From Protaetiibacter intestinalis (GTDB lineage: Bacteria; Actinomycetota; Actinomycetes; Actinomycetales; Microbacteriaceae): DNA of 64,000 nucleotides. The position numbers and the translations under genes are program-made. Positions 21,925-30,087 of the stretch are shown in pieces. Each line of letters starts with the position of its first letter. The stretch's first letter is position 1. Location of the stretch: contig NZ_CP032630.1 of assembly GCF_003627075.1 (NCBI RefSeq), positions 310,001-374,000 of the forward strand, given 5' to 3'. The notes under the pieces are model-generated. The model was given only the letters and a program-made list of their open reading frames with translations, ran no database searches and was not told the DNA's origin.

Positions 21925-24900
21925 GCGTCACCTCCGGCACCCGCGGGAGCACGGCATCCGGATCGGGTCGCGGCCCGTACGAGACCGGTTCGAGCGGACC
22001 CTCGAACCCGGCCGCCGCCATGACCGCGGCCGCCGCGATCACCCGGGCGCGGAAGTCGTCGAGGGCCTCCGCGTCGAGGGTCGCCTGCACCGCCTCGCGG
22101 TAGCGCTTGCCGCCCACCCCCTCCTTGACGAAGACGAGCTTCGCCCCGCCCGCACGGTGCTCGCCGTGCGGGGCGAGGAACTCGTCGAGCACCCCCTCGG
22201 TGTAGGCGAGCTGGTAGATGCCGAGCTGCGGATGCCCCGCGATCTCGGTCTTCGAGGTGACGGCGCGGCCCGTCTTCAGGTCGACGATGACGACCTCGCC
22301 GCCCGCGCCGAGCTCGACCCGGTCGATCGAGCCGCTCACGAGCACGTCGTCGGTGAGCGGGAAGCGGAAGCGGCTCTCGGCGCCGACGAGCGTCTTGCCG
22401 GCGCGCACGAAGTCGCCGAGGTACTCGGACAGCCCCCGGATGAGCCCGAGCGTCGCCCGCCGCTGGAACTCGGCGAGCCAGGGCGCCTCGAAGGGCAGCT
22501 CGGGCCAGCGCTGCTCGACGCGCGCCCACAGCGCCTCGACGTCGGGCGACGGGGAGGTCTCCATGGCCCAGTGCACGATGGTGCCCACGCTCATCGCGAG
22601 GGAGGAGCCGGACGCGGCGAGCCGCGAGAGCGCCCAGTCGAGCGGCGACTCCTCGACGTTCTTCAGCTGCGAGGGCGACACCCGCACGGGTTCGTCGGCG
22701 AACAGCGGGCGCTCGGACGAGGGCTCGACGAGGCCGAGCCACTGCGCCGGGTCGGCGCCGGGCACCCCCTCCGCGGCGAAGCGGGCGAGGATCGCCGCGG
22801 CTCCCGCGCGATCGTGGGGGCGATCCCCCGCCGGCGCGGTCAGCTCCTGACGCAGCCGCCCCGTGAGCCCGCGCAGCGTGAGCGGCCCGGTCATGCGATC
22901 CCTGAGCGCCGACGGCACCTCCGGGGCGAGCGAGAACAGCACGCTGCGGGTCTCGTCGTCGTTGTCGACCGCGGCCAGCACGACGCGTTCGGATGCCCGG
23001 GAGACCGCGAGGGCGAACATGCGCAACTCGTCGTCGAGCACGAGCTTGCGCTCGTCGATCGTGCCGGTCTCGCGCCCCTCGAGCACGCGCGCGAGGCGCT
23101 GCGGGGCCAGCAGCGAACCGCGCGGGCGCAGGTTCGGCCAGCCGCCGTCCTGCAGGGACGCGACCACGACCGTGCGGAACTCGAGCCCCACGAGGGCGGA
23201 GGGGGTGGCGACGAGCACGGCGTCGTCGGCCCGCGGCGGGGCGAGCAGGTCGTCGGCGATGTCGGAGTCGAGCACGTGCTCGAGGAACTCGATCGCCCCC
23301 TCGGTGGGCTGCTGCTCGACGTAGCGCTTGGCCGCCGCGAACAGGGCGACGACGCCGTCGAGGTCGCGGTTCGCCTCCGCCGCCTCGATCCCGCCGCCGA
23401 GCGCCTGCCGCCGCCAGCGCTCGGCCACGCCGCTGCGCTCCCACGCCGTCCAGAGCAGCTCCTCGATCGTGGAGCGCTCGGCCATGTCGCGCAGCACCCC
23501 GAGGGTCTCGGCGAGCCGCGCGGCGCGCTTCGCCGCGCGCCCCTCGATCGTGGCGAACCGGCCCGGCTCGGCGAGCGCCTCGGCCACGAGCTCGGCACCG
23601 GGACGGGAGCCGCCGCCCGCGAGCTCCTCGTGCCGCAGGGCGAGCCGCAGCCGCCGGAGGCCGAGCGCATCGAGCCCGCCGAACGGTCCCGCGAGCAGCT
23701 CGGCGGCCGTGACCGGATCGAGGGCGCGGCGCCCGATGCCCACCTCGACGAGCGCCAGCAGAGCGCGCGGGGCGGGGTCGTCGCGCAGCGGCGTGCCGCG
23801 GCCCGTCGTGCGGGTGGGCACCTCGGCGCGGGCGAGGGCGCGGGCGAGCTCGGGGATCTGCGCGCCCGAGCGCACCACCACCACGAGCTCCGACCAGCGG
23901 GCGCCGTGCAGCAGGTGCTCCTCGCGCAGCACGCGGGCGATGCCCGCGGCCTGGCGGGAGGGCGTGGTCGTCAGCACGGTCGACACGGGCGGCCGCTCGG
24001 GGTCGGCGGATGCCTCCCCCTCCCCCGCGGCGACCGTGGCGCGCCGCTGGGGCCCGGCCGCCGCCGTGCCGATGCGCTCGACGGTGCGCGACACGAGCGC
24101 GCGCACCTCGGGGCCGCCGCGGTGCACCGTCTCGAGCACCAGCCCGGCCCCCTCGGGGATGCCGAGCGCGGTCGCGAAGCGGCCCACGGCATCCGCCTCA
24201 CCGCCGCGGAAGGCGTTCGCGGCGACATCCGGGTCGCCGAAGGCGATGACCGTGACGCCCCGCGCGGCGAGGGCCCGCAGCACCGCCATGGTCGACTCGG
24301 TGGCCTCCTGCAGATCGTCGACGACGACGAGCCGCAGCCGGTCGACGCGCTCGCCCGCCGTGCCGTCGTGGACGGCCTGCACCGCGAAGCGCACGAACTC
24401 GGCGGCGTCGAACTGGTCGGGGCGGTTCTGGGCCTGCAGCACCTGGTACTCGCCGAGGAAGCGCGCGGCGGCGGCCCAGTCGGGCCGGCCCGCGTCGCGC
24501 GCGATGGCGGCGAGGCGGGCGGCGTCGACCCCGTACTCGGTGGCGCGCGCCATGAGCTCGCGCAGCTCGCCGCGGAAGCCGCGCAGCCCGCGCACCTCGG
24601 GGGTGAGCGGTTCCGGCCAGTCCGGACCGGTGCCGTCGGCGAGGTGCCCGGCCAGGATCGCGGCGATGTCGGCATCCTGCTCGGTTCCGGTGAGCAGACG
24701 CGGCACTGTGCGGCCGGCGGCACGCGCCGCAGCGCCCACGAGCTCGAAGGCGAGGGAGGCGACCGTGCGGGCGAGCGGGCCGTCGGTGGGGGTGCCGAGG
24801 CGGCGCGCGATGCGGTCGCGCAGGCGGCTCGCGGAGGCGCGGGACGGCGCGAGCACGAGCAGCTGCTCGGGCGCGAGGCCCTCGGCCACCCGCCGCGCGA

Positions 24901-25057
24901 CCAGCTCGACGGCCGTCGTCGTCTTGCCGGTCCCGGGCGCCCCCAGCACCGCGGCGGACGCGTCGACCGGCAGCGCGAGCACCGCCCGCTGCGACGCGTC
25001 GAGCTCGACCGGCCCGGCCTCCTCGAGCGCGTCGACGACGAAGCGGGCACCGGGCAT
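21917..25057 (-). CDS. adnA: AdnA-like helicase-nuclease subunit
   Basis: The 1046-residue protein has a Walker A GAPGTGKTT near residue 42, UvrD-like helicase domains, and a C-terminal nuclease with SGSIDRVELG...VVIVDLKTGR (about residues 905-930). Motif II is less canonical (VVVDDLQEA) than in AdnB, in line with AdnA being the weaker motor in mycobacteria. Start ATG 25057 was preferred over an upstream ATG at 25099 because TACGGT ends exactly 6 nt before it. It is the first gene of the adnA-adnB operon for end resection in recombination. Confidence 0.92.
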   Translation of the reverse strand: MPGARFVVDALEEAGPVELDASQRAVLALPVDASAAVLGAPGTGKTTTAVELVARRVAEGLAPEQLLVLAPSRASASRLRDRIARRLGTPTDGPLARTVASLAFELVGAAARAAGRTVPRLLTGTEQDADIAAILAGHLADGTGPDWPEPLTPEVRGLRGFRGELRELMARATEYGVDAARLAAIARDAGRPDWAAAARFLGEYQVLQAQNRPDQFDAAEFVRFAVQAVHDGTAGERVDRLRLVVVDDLQEATESTMAVLRALAARGVTVIAFGDPDVAANAFRGGEADAVGRFATALGIPEGAGLVLETVHRGGPEVRALVSRTVERIGTAAAGPQRRATVAAGEGEASADPERPPVSTVLTTTPSRQAAGIARVLREEHLLHGARWSELVVVVRSGAQIPELARALARAEVPTRTTGRGTPLRDDPAPRALLALVEVGIGRRALDPVTAAELLAGPFGGLDALGLRRLRLALRHEELAGGGSRPGAELVAEALAEPGRFATIEGRAAKRAARLAETLGVLRDMAERSTIEELLWTAWERSGVAERWRRQALGGGIEAAEANRDLDGVVALFAAAKRYVEQQPTEGAIEFLEHVLDSDIADDLLAPPRADDAVLVATPSALVGLEFRTVVVASLQDGGWPNLRPRGSLLAPQRLARVLEGRETGTIDERKLVLDDELRMFALAVSRASERVVLAAVDNDDETRSVLFSLAPEVPSALRDRMTGPLTLRGLTGRLRQELTAPAGDRPHDRAGAAAILARFAAEGVPGADPAQWLGLVEPSSERPLFADEPVRVSPSQLKNVEESPLDWALSRLAASGSSLAMSVGTIVHWAMETSPSPDVEALWARVEQRWPELPFEAPWLAEFQRRATLGLIRGLSEYLGDFVRAGKTLVGAESRFRFPLTDDVLVSGSIDRVELGAGGEVVIVDLKTGRAVTSKTEIAGHPQLGIYQLAYTEGVLDEFLAPHGEHRAGGAKLVFVKEGVGGKRYREAVQATLDAEALDDFRARVIAAAAVMAAAGFEGPLEPVSYGPRPDPDAVLPRVPEVTHD

Positions 25058-25063
25058 GCCGCT

Positions 25064-25069
25064 ACCGTA
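25064..25069 (-). promoter_or_regulatory. -10 box TACGGT for adnA
   Basis: TACGGT on the reverse strand ends 6 nt before ATG 25057 and decides between two candidate adnA starts. Confidence 0.55.
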
Positions 25070-25134
25070 GCGCCCGCCTGCGACAGCCATTCCGCCCACG
25101 GTGAACGCCCCCGGATGCCGCCCACGGCATCCTC

Positions 25135-25140
25135 TACGCT
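25135..25140 (+). promoter_or_regulatory. -10 box TACGCT
   Basis: TACGCT ends 6 nt before the GTG at 25147 (DUF3107 gene), again the leaderless spacing. Confidence 0.55.
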
Positions 25141-25146
25141 CGAGAC

Positions 25147-25371
25147 GTGGACATTCGCATCGGTATCGCCAACACCGCCCGTGAGCTCTCCTTCGAGAGC
25201 TCGCAGACCCCCGCCGAGGTCGAGAAGGCCGTCGAGAAGGCGCTCACGGCGGGCGACCCGTTCATCTCGCTCAGCGACGACAAGGGCAAGATCTACATCG
25301 TGCCGACCGCGGGCCTCTCCTACATCGAGGTCGGCGGCGGCGAGTCCCGTCGGGTCGGCTTCGTCGCGTAG
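25147..25371 (+). CDS. DUF3107 family protein
   Basis: The 74-residue acidic protein, MDIRIGIANTARELSFESSQ followed by ISLSDDKGKIYIVPTAGLSYIEVG, matches the actinobacterial DUF3107 family (TB9.4-like). The family is conserved next to the ferritin-like protein and RNA helicase genes, which also lie here a few genes downstream. It has no membrane segment or known catalytic motif; function unknown. Divergent from adnA, with a clear -10 box. Confidence 0.88.
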   Translation: MDIRIGIANTARELSFESSQTPAEVEKAVEKALTAGDPFISLSDDKGKIYIVPTAGLSYIEVGGGESRRVGFVA

Positions 25372-25384
25372 CCCCCGGCTCGCC

Positions 25385-25390
25385 TAGGAT
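25385..25390 (+). promoter_or_regulatory. -10 box TAGGAT
   Basis: TAGGAT ends 6 nt before GTG 25397, suggesting that this small gene has its own promoter despite lying just behind the DUF3107 gene. Confidence 0.55.
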
Positions 25391-25396
25391 CGCCGC

Positions 25397-25693
25397 GTGG
25401 AGATCGTCTTCGTCACCGTCATCGGCGCCGGCATCGGCGGCCTCATCCGCTACCTCGTGCCCGGTCGCCGCAGCTACGGTCTCGCCCTGCTGCCGGGCAT
25501 CGGCGCCGCGGTGACGGCGGTCGTCTGGGTGATCCTGCTGTGGCTCGGCTGGACCTTCGACGGCGGCTGGATCTGGACCGTCTCGATCACCGCGGGCGCC
25601 GTCGCCTCGCTCCTCACGGCCCTGCTGCTGCCGCGGGCGCGCGCCGCATCCGACGCCCGCCGCCTCCACGAGCTCTCCGGCGGCCGCATCTAG
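25397..25693 (+). CDS. Small membrane protein, unknown function
   Basis: The 98-residue protein is almost wholly hydrophobic, with three predicted membrane segments: IVFVTVIGAGIGGLIRYLV, GLALLPGIGAAVTAVVWVILLWLGW and IWTVSITAGAVASLLTALLL, ending in a short basic tail. No family was recognised. The hairpin at 25721-25789, 28 bp after its stop, may end transcription. Confidence 0.65.
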   Translation: MEIVFVTVIGAGIGGLIRYLVPGRRSYGLALLPGIGAAVTAVVWVILLWLGWTFDGGWIWTVSITAGAVASLLTALLLPRARAASDARRLHELSGGRI

Positions 25694-25720
25694 GGCGCTG
25701 CCGCCCGTCCCCGCCTTTTT

Positions 25721-25789
25721 CGCAACTCAGGACTTCCCACCGTTTTCGCCCCACGCGGCCCCTTTTTCGGCGTCATCTCCTGAGTTGCG
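25721..25789. repeat. Hairpin unit 1 of the CGCAACTCAGGA family
   Basis: CGCAACTCAGGA at 25721-25732 and its reverse complement at 25778-25789 are separated by 45 bp; the arms extend to 15 bp (TTTCGCAACTCAGGA). It lies between the convergent small membrane gene and the DUF559 gene. Confidence 0.9.
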
Positions 25790-25803
25790 AAAGCAGCTGT
25801 TCT

Positions 25804-25872
25804 CGCAACTCAGGAGATTCCCGCAGCATCCAGGCGCCGACGCGCCCGCCGCACGATTTCTCCTGAGTTGCG
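25804..25872. repeat. Hairpin unit 2 of the CGCAACTCAGGA family
   Basis: Arms at 25804-25815 and 25861-25872, again separated by 45 bp. The unit contains the stop codon (25810-25812) and the last ~20 codons of the DUF559 gene; the right arm encodes the residues IRNSGE. Confidence 0.9.
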
Positions 25873-26754
25873 GATGCCGCGGTGCGCGAGGATCGCGGCG
25901 AGGATCGTCTCGGCGACCTCCCGCGGCTCGTACACGATCTGTGCGTAGCGGAAGTGCAGCACGGTGTACCCGGCGCGGGTGAACACGGCGTCGCGTCGCC
26001 GATCGCGCGCCGTCACCTCGGCGTCGTGGAACTCGTGGCTGTCGCCCTCGACGAGGATGAAGCCCTCCACCTCCAGGTCCCCGTATCCGGCTCCTGCGAC
26101 GAACGGCTGGGTGCGCACCGAGAGCCCCATCACCAGGCACAGCCAGCGCGGGAAGGTCTCGATCCCGGATGCGGCACCCGCGTCGGCGAGCGCGACGAGC
26201 CGGGCACGGTCGGCGGGAAGCGACTGCGCCAGCTCCCGCAGCGACCGGCGCGACATGAGTCGTTCGTGCAGCACGCTGTCGAGCACCGCGAGCGCCTCCC
26301 GCTCGGGCAGGCAGACGACGGCCAGCAGCAGCGCATCCCACAGCCCCGCGTGGGCGTGGTCCGCCGCCCGCGGACGTTCGAGGGGTCTCCAGTGGATGCG
26401 GCAGCCAGGTTCGACGAAGTCGAGCGGCTCGGTGCGTTCGTCGCGGTCGCGGAGCCGCGCCGCGTTCGGGGCGATCTGCAGGTGCACCGTGTCGCCCGGG
26501 TCGAGCGTCCACACACCGCGACGTCGCAGCTCGGAGACGCACGACATCCGTCCGCCGACGCGCACCGCCCGCTGCACAGGCAGCTCGAGCTCGGGTCGGC
26601 CGTAGTAGCCGCGACGGATCCGGATGAGGCTGCCGTCGTGGACGGCTGCGGCGAGCTGGACCACGCTCGCGCCGCGACCGACGAGGTTGAGACGGGTGAG
26701 CACGTCGGTGTCGCCGAACAGGGATGCCGGATGCGGGCGGAGAGGAGGCTGCAT
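25810..26754 (-). CDS. DUF559 endonuclease-like protein with AbiEi-like N-terminal domain
   Basis: The 314-residue protein starts with a winged-helix-like region (LTRLNLVGRGASVVQLAAAVHDGSLIRIRRGYYGRP), like AbiEi-type antitoxin regulators. The C terminus resembles the DUF559/Vsr-like PD-(D/E)XK nucleases: VEGFILVEGDSHEFHD, then DRRRDAVFTRAGYTVLHFRYAQIV. Such genes are common in actinobacteria and have no firm function. ATG 26754 was chosen (CAGCAT ends 6 nt upstream); open frame continues upstream. Four hairpins with one arm sequence bracket it, two on each side, and one forms its C-terminal coding sequence. This may be a repeat-associated mobile gene. No AbiEii toxin gene is adjacent. Confidence 0.75.
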   Translation of the reverse strand: MQPPLRPHPASLFGDTDVLTRLNLVGRGASVVQLAAAVHDGSLIRIRRGYYGRPELELPVQRAVRVGGRMSCVSELRRRGVWTLDPGDTVHLQIAPNAARLRDRDERTEPLDFVEPGCRIHWRPLERPRAADHAHAGLWDALLLAVVCLPEREALAVLDSVLHERLMSRRSLRELAQSLPADRARLVALADAGAASGIETFPRWLCLVMGLSVRTQPFVAGAGYGDLEVEGFILVEGDSHEFHDAEVTARDRRRDAVFTRAGYTVLHFRYAQIVYEPREVAETILAAILAHRGIRNSGEIVRRARRRLDAAGIS

Positions 26755-26877
26755 GTGCCGATGCTGGCGGCCGCCGCCCCCACCCCGTATGCCGCACCGC
26801 GTGATTCGTGGATGACGCCGCATGCGCCGGCCTGTGGAGGTGCCGTCACCATCCCGCCGCGCCGCCTCCACCGCTTT

Positions 26878-26946
26878 CGCAACTCAGGACATCCGCCCGT
26901 ATCGGCGGCCGCATGCCCCGCAAGGGACGCATCTTCCTGAGTTGCG
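26878..26946. repeat. Hairpin unit 3 of the CGCAACTCAGGA family
   Basis: Arms at 26878-26889 and 26935-26946 with a 45-bp spacer; the arm match extends to TTTCGCAACTCAGGA. It lies upstream of the DUF559 start. The 26755-27064 interval holds no gene, only this unit and unit 4. Confidence 0.9.
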
Positions 26947-26971
26947 AAACCCGCGCGTCGCGCGTGGGGAT

Positions 26972-27039
26972 CGCAACTCAGGAGGAACAGCCGCGGCGCG
27001 GGCAGATGCGGCGCTGCGGCGCGAAGTTCCTGAGTTGCG
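26972..27039. repeat. Hairpin unit 4 of the CGCAACTCAGGA family
   Basis: Arms at 26972-26983 and 27028-27039 with a 44-bp spacer. The spacer is unrelated in sequence to those of units 1-3. It ends 25 bp before the stop of the ferritin-like gene. Confidence 0.9.
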
Positions 27040-27064
27040 AAACCGGCAGGAGGGCGCCGCGCCC

Positions 27065-27778
27065 CTACGCCGTCAGGCCGAGGGCGTCCATGCGGCGGGT
27101 GTGGGCCGCGATGAGCTCCGTGAACACGGGGTCGACGCGCTCCTCCACCGAGATGGCGGGGTGCTGGTCGATGGCCGAACGCGCCACGAGCATCGTGTCG
27201 CCGATGAGGCGCCTGCCCCACATGGCCAGCCGGGAGGCGAGGCGCGGGTTCTCCTCGATGGCGCGGCGCAGCTCCTCCACGAGCACGCCCTCGGCCGCGT
27301 CGCGCTGCAGGATGACGGCCGTGCGGTCGTCGAGCTCGTCCGGGAGGCCGGCCGCGAGCCCCGCGAAGAAGTCCAGCAGGAAGCCGCTCGTGAGGTAGCA
27401 GGTCACCAGGATCTCGTACCAGTCGGCGCCCTTGGTGCGGCGCTGGAAGTCGTCGAGCAGCAGCCGGAACGGCTCCATCTCGACCGCCGGGTCGTCGTGC
27501 AGGCGCGCGAGCTCCGTCACGAGCTCCTCGTGCATCCGCAGCATCTCGGATGCCGCGCGCGCGAGCCGCGTCTTGGCATCTGTCGTGGGGGCGGTCGTCA
27601 CGGCGCGGCCGAGGTTCTCGAACAGCACGATGGTGAGGTACGCGGTCTGCCCGAGGAAGCGCTCGGGCGTGGGCGCGAGGTCGCGCAGCTCGACGCGCGC
27701 GACGGCGACGGCCTCCGAGCGCGGGGCGACGTGGAGGGTTCCCGGGCGCGGACGCGTGCGACGACGGAACCAGGCCAC
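27065..27778 (-). CDS. Ferritin-like fold protein (actinobacterial, MiaE-like)
   Basis: The 237-residue, mainly helical protein has segments expected of a four-helix ferritin-like fold (LGQTAYLTIVLFENLGRAV, EMLRMHEELVTELARLHDD, DWYEILVTCYLTSGFLLDFFAGLA, GVLVEELRRAIEENPRLASRL). Glu and His residues in these helices could bind a di-iron site, but the ligands cannot be confirmed by eye. In actinobacteria this family accompanies the DEAD-box helicase gene, divergent here as well. GTG 27778 has TACACT ending 6 nt upstream. Confidence 0.75.
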   Translation of the reverse strand: MAWFRRRTRPRPGTLHVAPRSEAVAVARVELRDLAPTPERFLGQTAYLTIVLFENLGRAVTTAPTTDAKTRLARAASEMLRMHEELVTELARLHDDPAVEMEPFRLLLDDFQRRTKGADWYEILVTCYLTSGFLLDFFAGLAAGLPDELDDRTAVILQRDAAEGVLVEELRRAIEENPRLASRLAMWGRRLIGDTMLVARSAIDQHPAISVEERVDPVFTELIAAHTRRMDALGLTA

Positions 27779-27784
27779 CGGCTC

Positions 27785-27790
27785 AGTGTA
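27785..27790 (-). promoter_or_regulatory. -10 box TACACT for ferritin-like gene
   Basis: Reverse-strand TACACT ends 6 nt before GTG 27778. On the other strand TAGACT near 27802 could serve the divergent helicase gene. Confidence 0.5.
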
Positions 27791-27837
27791 GATCAGCCCG
27801 GTAGACTGACCGTATTCCCCTACCAGACAGGTATTCC

Positions 27838-29271
27838 TTGACTTTCCGCGATCTTGACATCGACCAGGACATGGTCGACGCCCTGGCGGCCAAGGGCATC
27901 ATCGAGCCCTTCCCGATCCAGTCCCAGACCATCCCCCTCGGCCTCGCCAAACAGGACATCATCGGCCAGGCGAAGACCGGCACCGGCAAGACCTTCGGCT
28001 TCGGCCTTCCGGTCATCCAGGCGCTCGGCCCGAATCCGGAGCCCGGCGTGAAGGCCCTCATCGTCGTCCCCACGCGCGAACTGTGCGTGCAGGTCGCCGA
28101 GGACCTCGAGCTGGCCGCCTCCAACCGCCCCACCCAGATCGCCGCCATCTACGGCGGCAAGGCCTACGAGGGCCAGGTGGAGCAGCTGAAGGCGGGCGCC
28201 CAGATCGTCGTCGGCACCCCCGGGCGCCTGCTCGACCTGGCCGGCCAGCGCCTGCTCTCCCTCAAGGACGTGCAGGTGATGGTGCTCGACGAGGCCGACA
28301 AGATGCTCGACCTCGGCTTCCTGCCGGATGTCGAGAAGCTGTTCGCGCAGACCCCGGCGACCCGCCACACCATGCTGTTCTCGGCCACCATGCCGGGCCC
28401 CGTGGTCGCCCTCGCGCGCCGCTTCATGAACCGGCCCATCCACATCCGCGCGACGGACCCCGACGAGGGGCTCACGCAGGCGAACATCAAGCACGTCATC
28501 TACCGCGCGCACGCGCTCGACAAGGACGAGGTCATCTCGCGCATCCTGCAGGCGGAGGGTCGCGGCAAGACCGTGATCTTCACCCGCACGAAGCGCGCGG
28601 CGGCGAAGCTCGTGGAGGAGCTGAACGACCGCGGCTTCAACGCGGGCGCCGTGCACGGCGACATGAGCCAGGATGCGCGCGAGCGCTCGATGGCCGCGTT
28701 CAAGGCGGGCAAGAAGGACATCCTCATCGCGACGGATGTGGCGGCGCGCGGCATCGACGTCAACGACGTCACGCACGTCATCAACCACACGGTTCCCGAC
28801 GACCCCGACACCTACCTGCACCGCGCCGGCCGCACCGGCCGCGCCGGCAAGACCGGTATCGCGGTGACGTTCGTCGACTGGGACGACATGCACAAGTGGG
28901 GCCTCATCAACCGCGGCCTCGACTTCGGCATCCCGGAGCCGACCGAGACGTACTCCTCGTCGCCGCACCTCTACACGGATCTCGACATCCCGGAGGGCAC
29001 GAAGGGCCGCCTGAAGCCGGCCGCGCCGGCCGCAGAGCGCGCGCCGCGTGAGGGCTCCGGCCGTTCCGGGGAGGGCCGCACGCGTACCCGTACGCGCGGG
29101 GGCTCGGGCGGCGGTGCCGACAAGCCGGCCACCCGCACCGAAGGCGGCGGCACCCACGACGGGGGCGGCGCCGAGCACCACGACGGCAACACGGCTCCGG
29201 CCAAGCGCCGCCGTCGTCGTCGCCGCAGCGGCGGCTCGACCGGCGCACCCACCCCGCCGCCCGCCGGCTGA
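27838..29271 (+). CDS. DEAD-box ATP-dependent RNA helicase (RhlE-like)
   Basis: The 477-residue protein contains the DEAD-box series: Q motif (FPIQSQTIP), AKTGTGKT, PTREL, TPGRL, DEAD (VLDEADKMLDLGF), SAT, IFTRTKR, ATDVAARGIDV and HRAGRTGRAG. A long low-complexity tail rich in Arg, Gly and Lys follows from about residue 390, usual for RNA chaperone helicases of ribosome assembly and mRNA turnover. The start is TTG 27838, read as MTFRDLDI; AGACAGG lies about 7 nt upstream. A strong hairpin follows the gene. Confidence 0.92.
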   Translation: MTFRDLDIDQDMVDALAAKGIIEPFPIQSQTIPLGLAKQDIIGQAKTGTGKTFGFGLPVIQALGPNPEPGVKALIVVPTRELCVQVAEDLELAASNRPTQIAAIYGGKAYEGQVEQLKAGAQIVVGTPGRLLDLAGQRLLSLKDVQVMVLDEADKMLDLGFLPDVEKLFAQTPATRHTMLFSATMPGPVVALARRFMNRPIHIRATDPDEGLTQANIKHVIYRAHALDKDEVISRILQAEGRGKTVIFTRTKRAAAKLVEELNDRGFNAGAVHGDMSQDARERSMAAFKAGKKDILIATDVAARGIDVNDVTHVINHTVPDDPDTYLHRAGRTGRAGKTGIAVTFVDWDDMHKWGLINRGLDFGIPEPTETYSSSPHLYTDLDIPEGTKGRLKPAAPAAERAPREGSGRSGEGRTRTRTRGGSGGGADKPATRTEGGGTHDGGGAEHHDGNTAPAKRRRRRRRSGGSTGAPTPPPAG

Positions 29272-29289
29272 GCGGGCGGGGGAGGCCAC

Positions 29290-29319
29290 GTGCGGCGGGA
29301 GCAGCAGCTCCCGCCGCAC
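29290..29319 (+). terminator. Hairpin terminator after helicase gene
   Basis: GTGCGGCGGGAGC (29290-29302) pairs exactly with 29307-29319 around a 4-nt loop; a weak T run (TGTTT) follows. It lies 18 bp after the helicase stop. Confidence 0.7.
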
Positions 29320-29419
29320 AGCTGTTTCCGCGCCCGGCGGCGCGGATCCTCCCGCCGTCGGATGCCGTCCCGGCGCGCGCACCGCGATACTGGAGACCAT
29401 CGCGAGGCGAGGAGGTCGG

Positions 29420-30025
29420 ATGATGCGCTCGCCACGCGTCGCGTCCGGGCTCCTCGGCGGCGCCCTCGCGGTCACCCTCACCGCCTGCTCGGCACCCGCC
29501 GAACCGGAGCCGACGCCGACCGTCTCGCGCGAGGCGGCATCCGCCCTGCGCTGCCTCGTCGACCACTCCCCCTGGACGCTCGACCTCGCCACCGTCGACG
29601 AGGCGTGGCGCGCGGCGATCCCCGCCGACCGGCCGGTGCTCGGCGGCGAGGTCGCCGGCACCGCCACGATGAGCTTCGCGTCGGCGTCCGGCTGGCGCTT
29701 CCGGGCGCACGGCGTCGCCTTCACCCTCTCGCTCGAAGACGGCGCGCAGGAGTCCACGACCGTCACGACGGATGCCGCGGGCGACTACGCGGTCTCGGAG
29801 GCGGGCGACGTGCTCGTGCTCGACGGGCTCGACGTCGACGAGACCCGCGCCGCGACGACGACGACGCCCGACGGCACCCGCACCGACGGCGTGAGCATCC
29901 CCGCGCCGGAGTTCCCCTGGACGGCGACGGATGCCGCGGAGCTGTCGTTCACGTGCACGGAGCACCGGCTCGTGATCAGCACGCCCGGCGTCGTGCCGTC
30001 GGGCTGGAGCCTGTCGCCGGGCTGA
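29420..30025 (+). CDS. Putative lipoprotein (CLVDHSPW family), first of tandem pair
   Basis: The 201-residue protein has a lipoprotein signal with lipobox LTAC near residue 20, a short Pro/Glu/Thr linker, then LRCLVDHSPWTLDLATVDEAWRA. A beta-rich domain ends with FTCTEHRLVISTPGVVPSGW. GGAGG lies 5 nt before the ATG (a second ATG follows directly). The next gene is a clear paralogue and shares CLVDHSPW, the TAT/TAL-M-F strand, the PW segment and a C-terminal Cys, so a conserved disulfide between the two domain cysteines is inferred. Function unknown. Confidence 0.75.
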   Translation: MMRSPRVASGLLGGALAVTLTACSAPAEPEPTPTVSREAASALRCLVDHSPWTLDLATVDEAWRAAIPADRPVLGGEVAGTATMSFASASGWRFRAHGVAFTLSLEDGAQESTTVTTDAAGDYAVSEAGDVLVLDGLDVDETRAATTTTPDGTRTDGVSIPAPEFPWTATDAAELSFTCTEHRLVISTPGVVPSGWSLSPG

Positions 30026-30087
30026 CCGTGTCAACCTCCCGCGCGGCGGCGCGCGTCGCGAAGGTGAGGACATCCGAGGAGGACCCC

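Noticed and set aside
18745..22023. Very long open frame (1092 codons) on the strand opposite adnB
   Set aside because: It lies antisense to a well-supported helicase-nuclease gene; its product is Arg/His/Gly-rich without domains, as expected from the mirrored codon bias of high-GC DNA.
21830..25387. 1185-codon open frame antisense to adnA
   Set aside because: Low-complexity product that reads through adnA and into the DUF3107 gene; a shadow frame with no motif.
25810..26754. AbiE-type type IV toxin-antitoxin system
   Set aside because: Only an AbiEi-like N-terminal region is present, fused to a nuclease-like domain; no AbiEii nucleotidyltransferase toxin gene is adjacent.
25721..27039. Possible CRISPR array made of the CGCAACTCAGGA repeats
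   Set aside because: Repeats alternate in orientation, are only 12-15 bp, and surround a gene; there are no cas genes.
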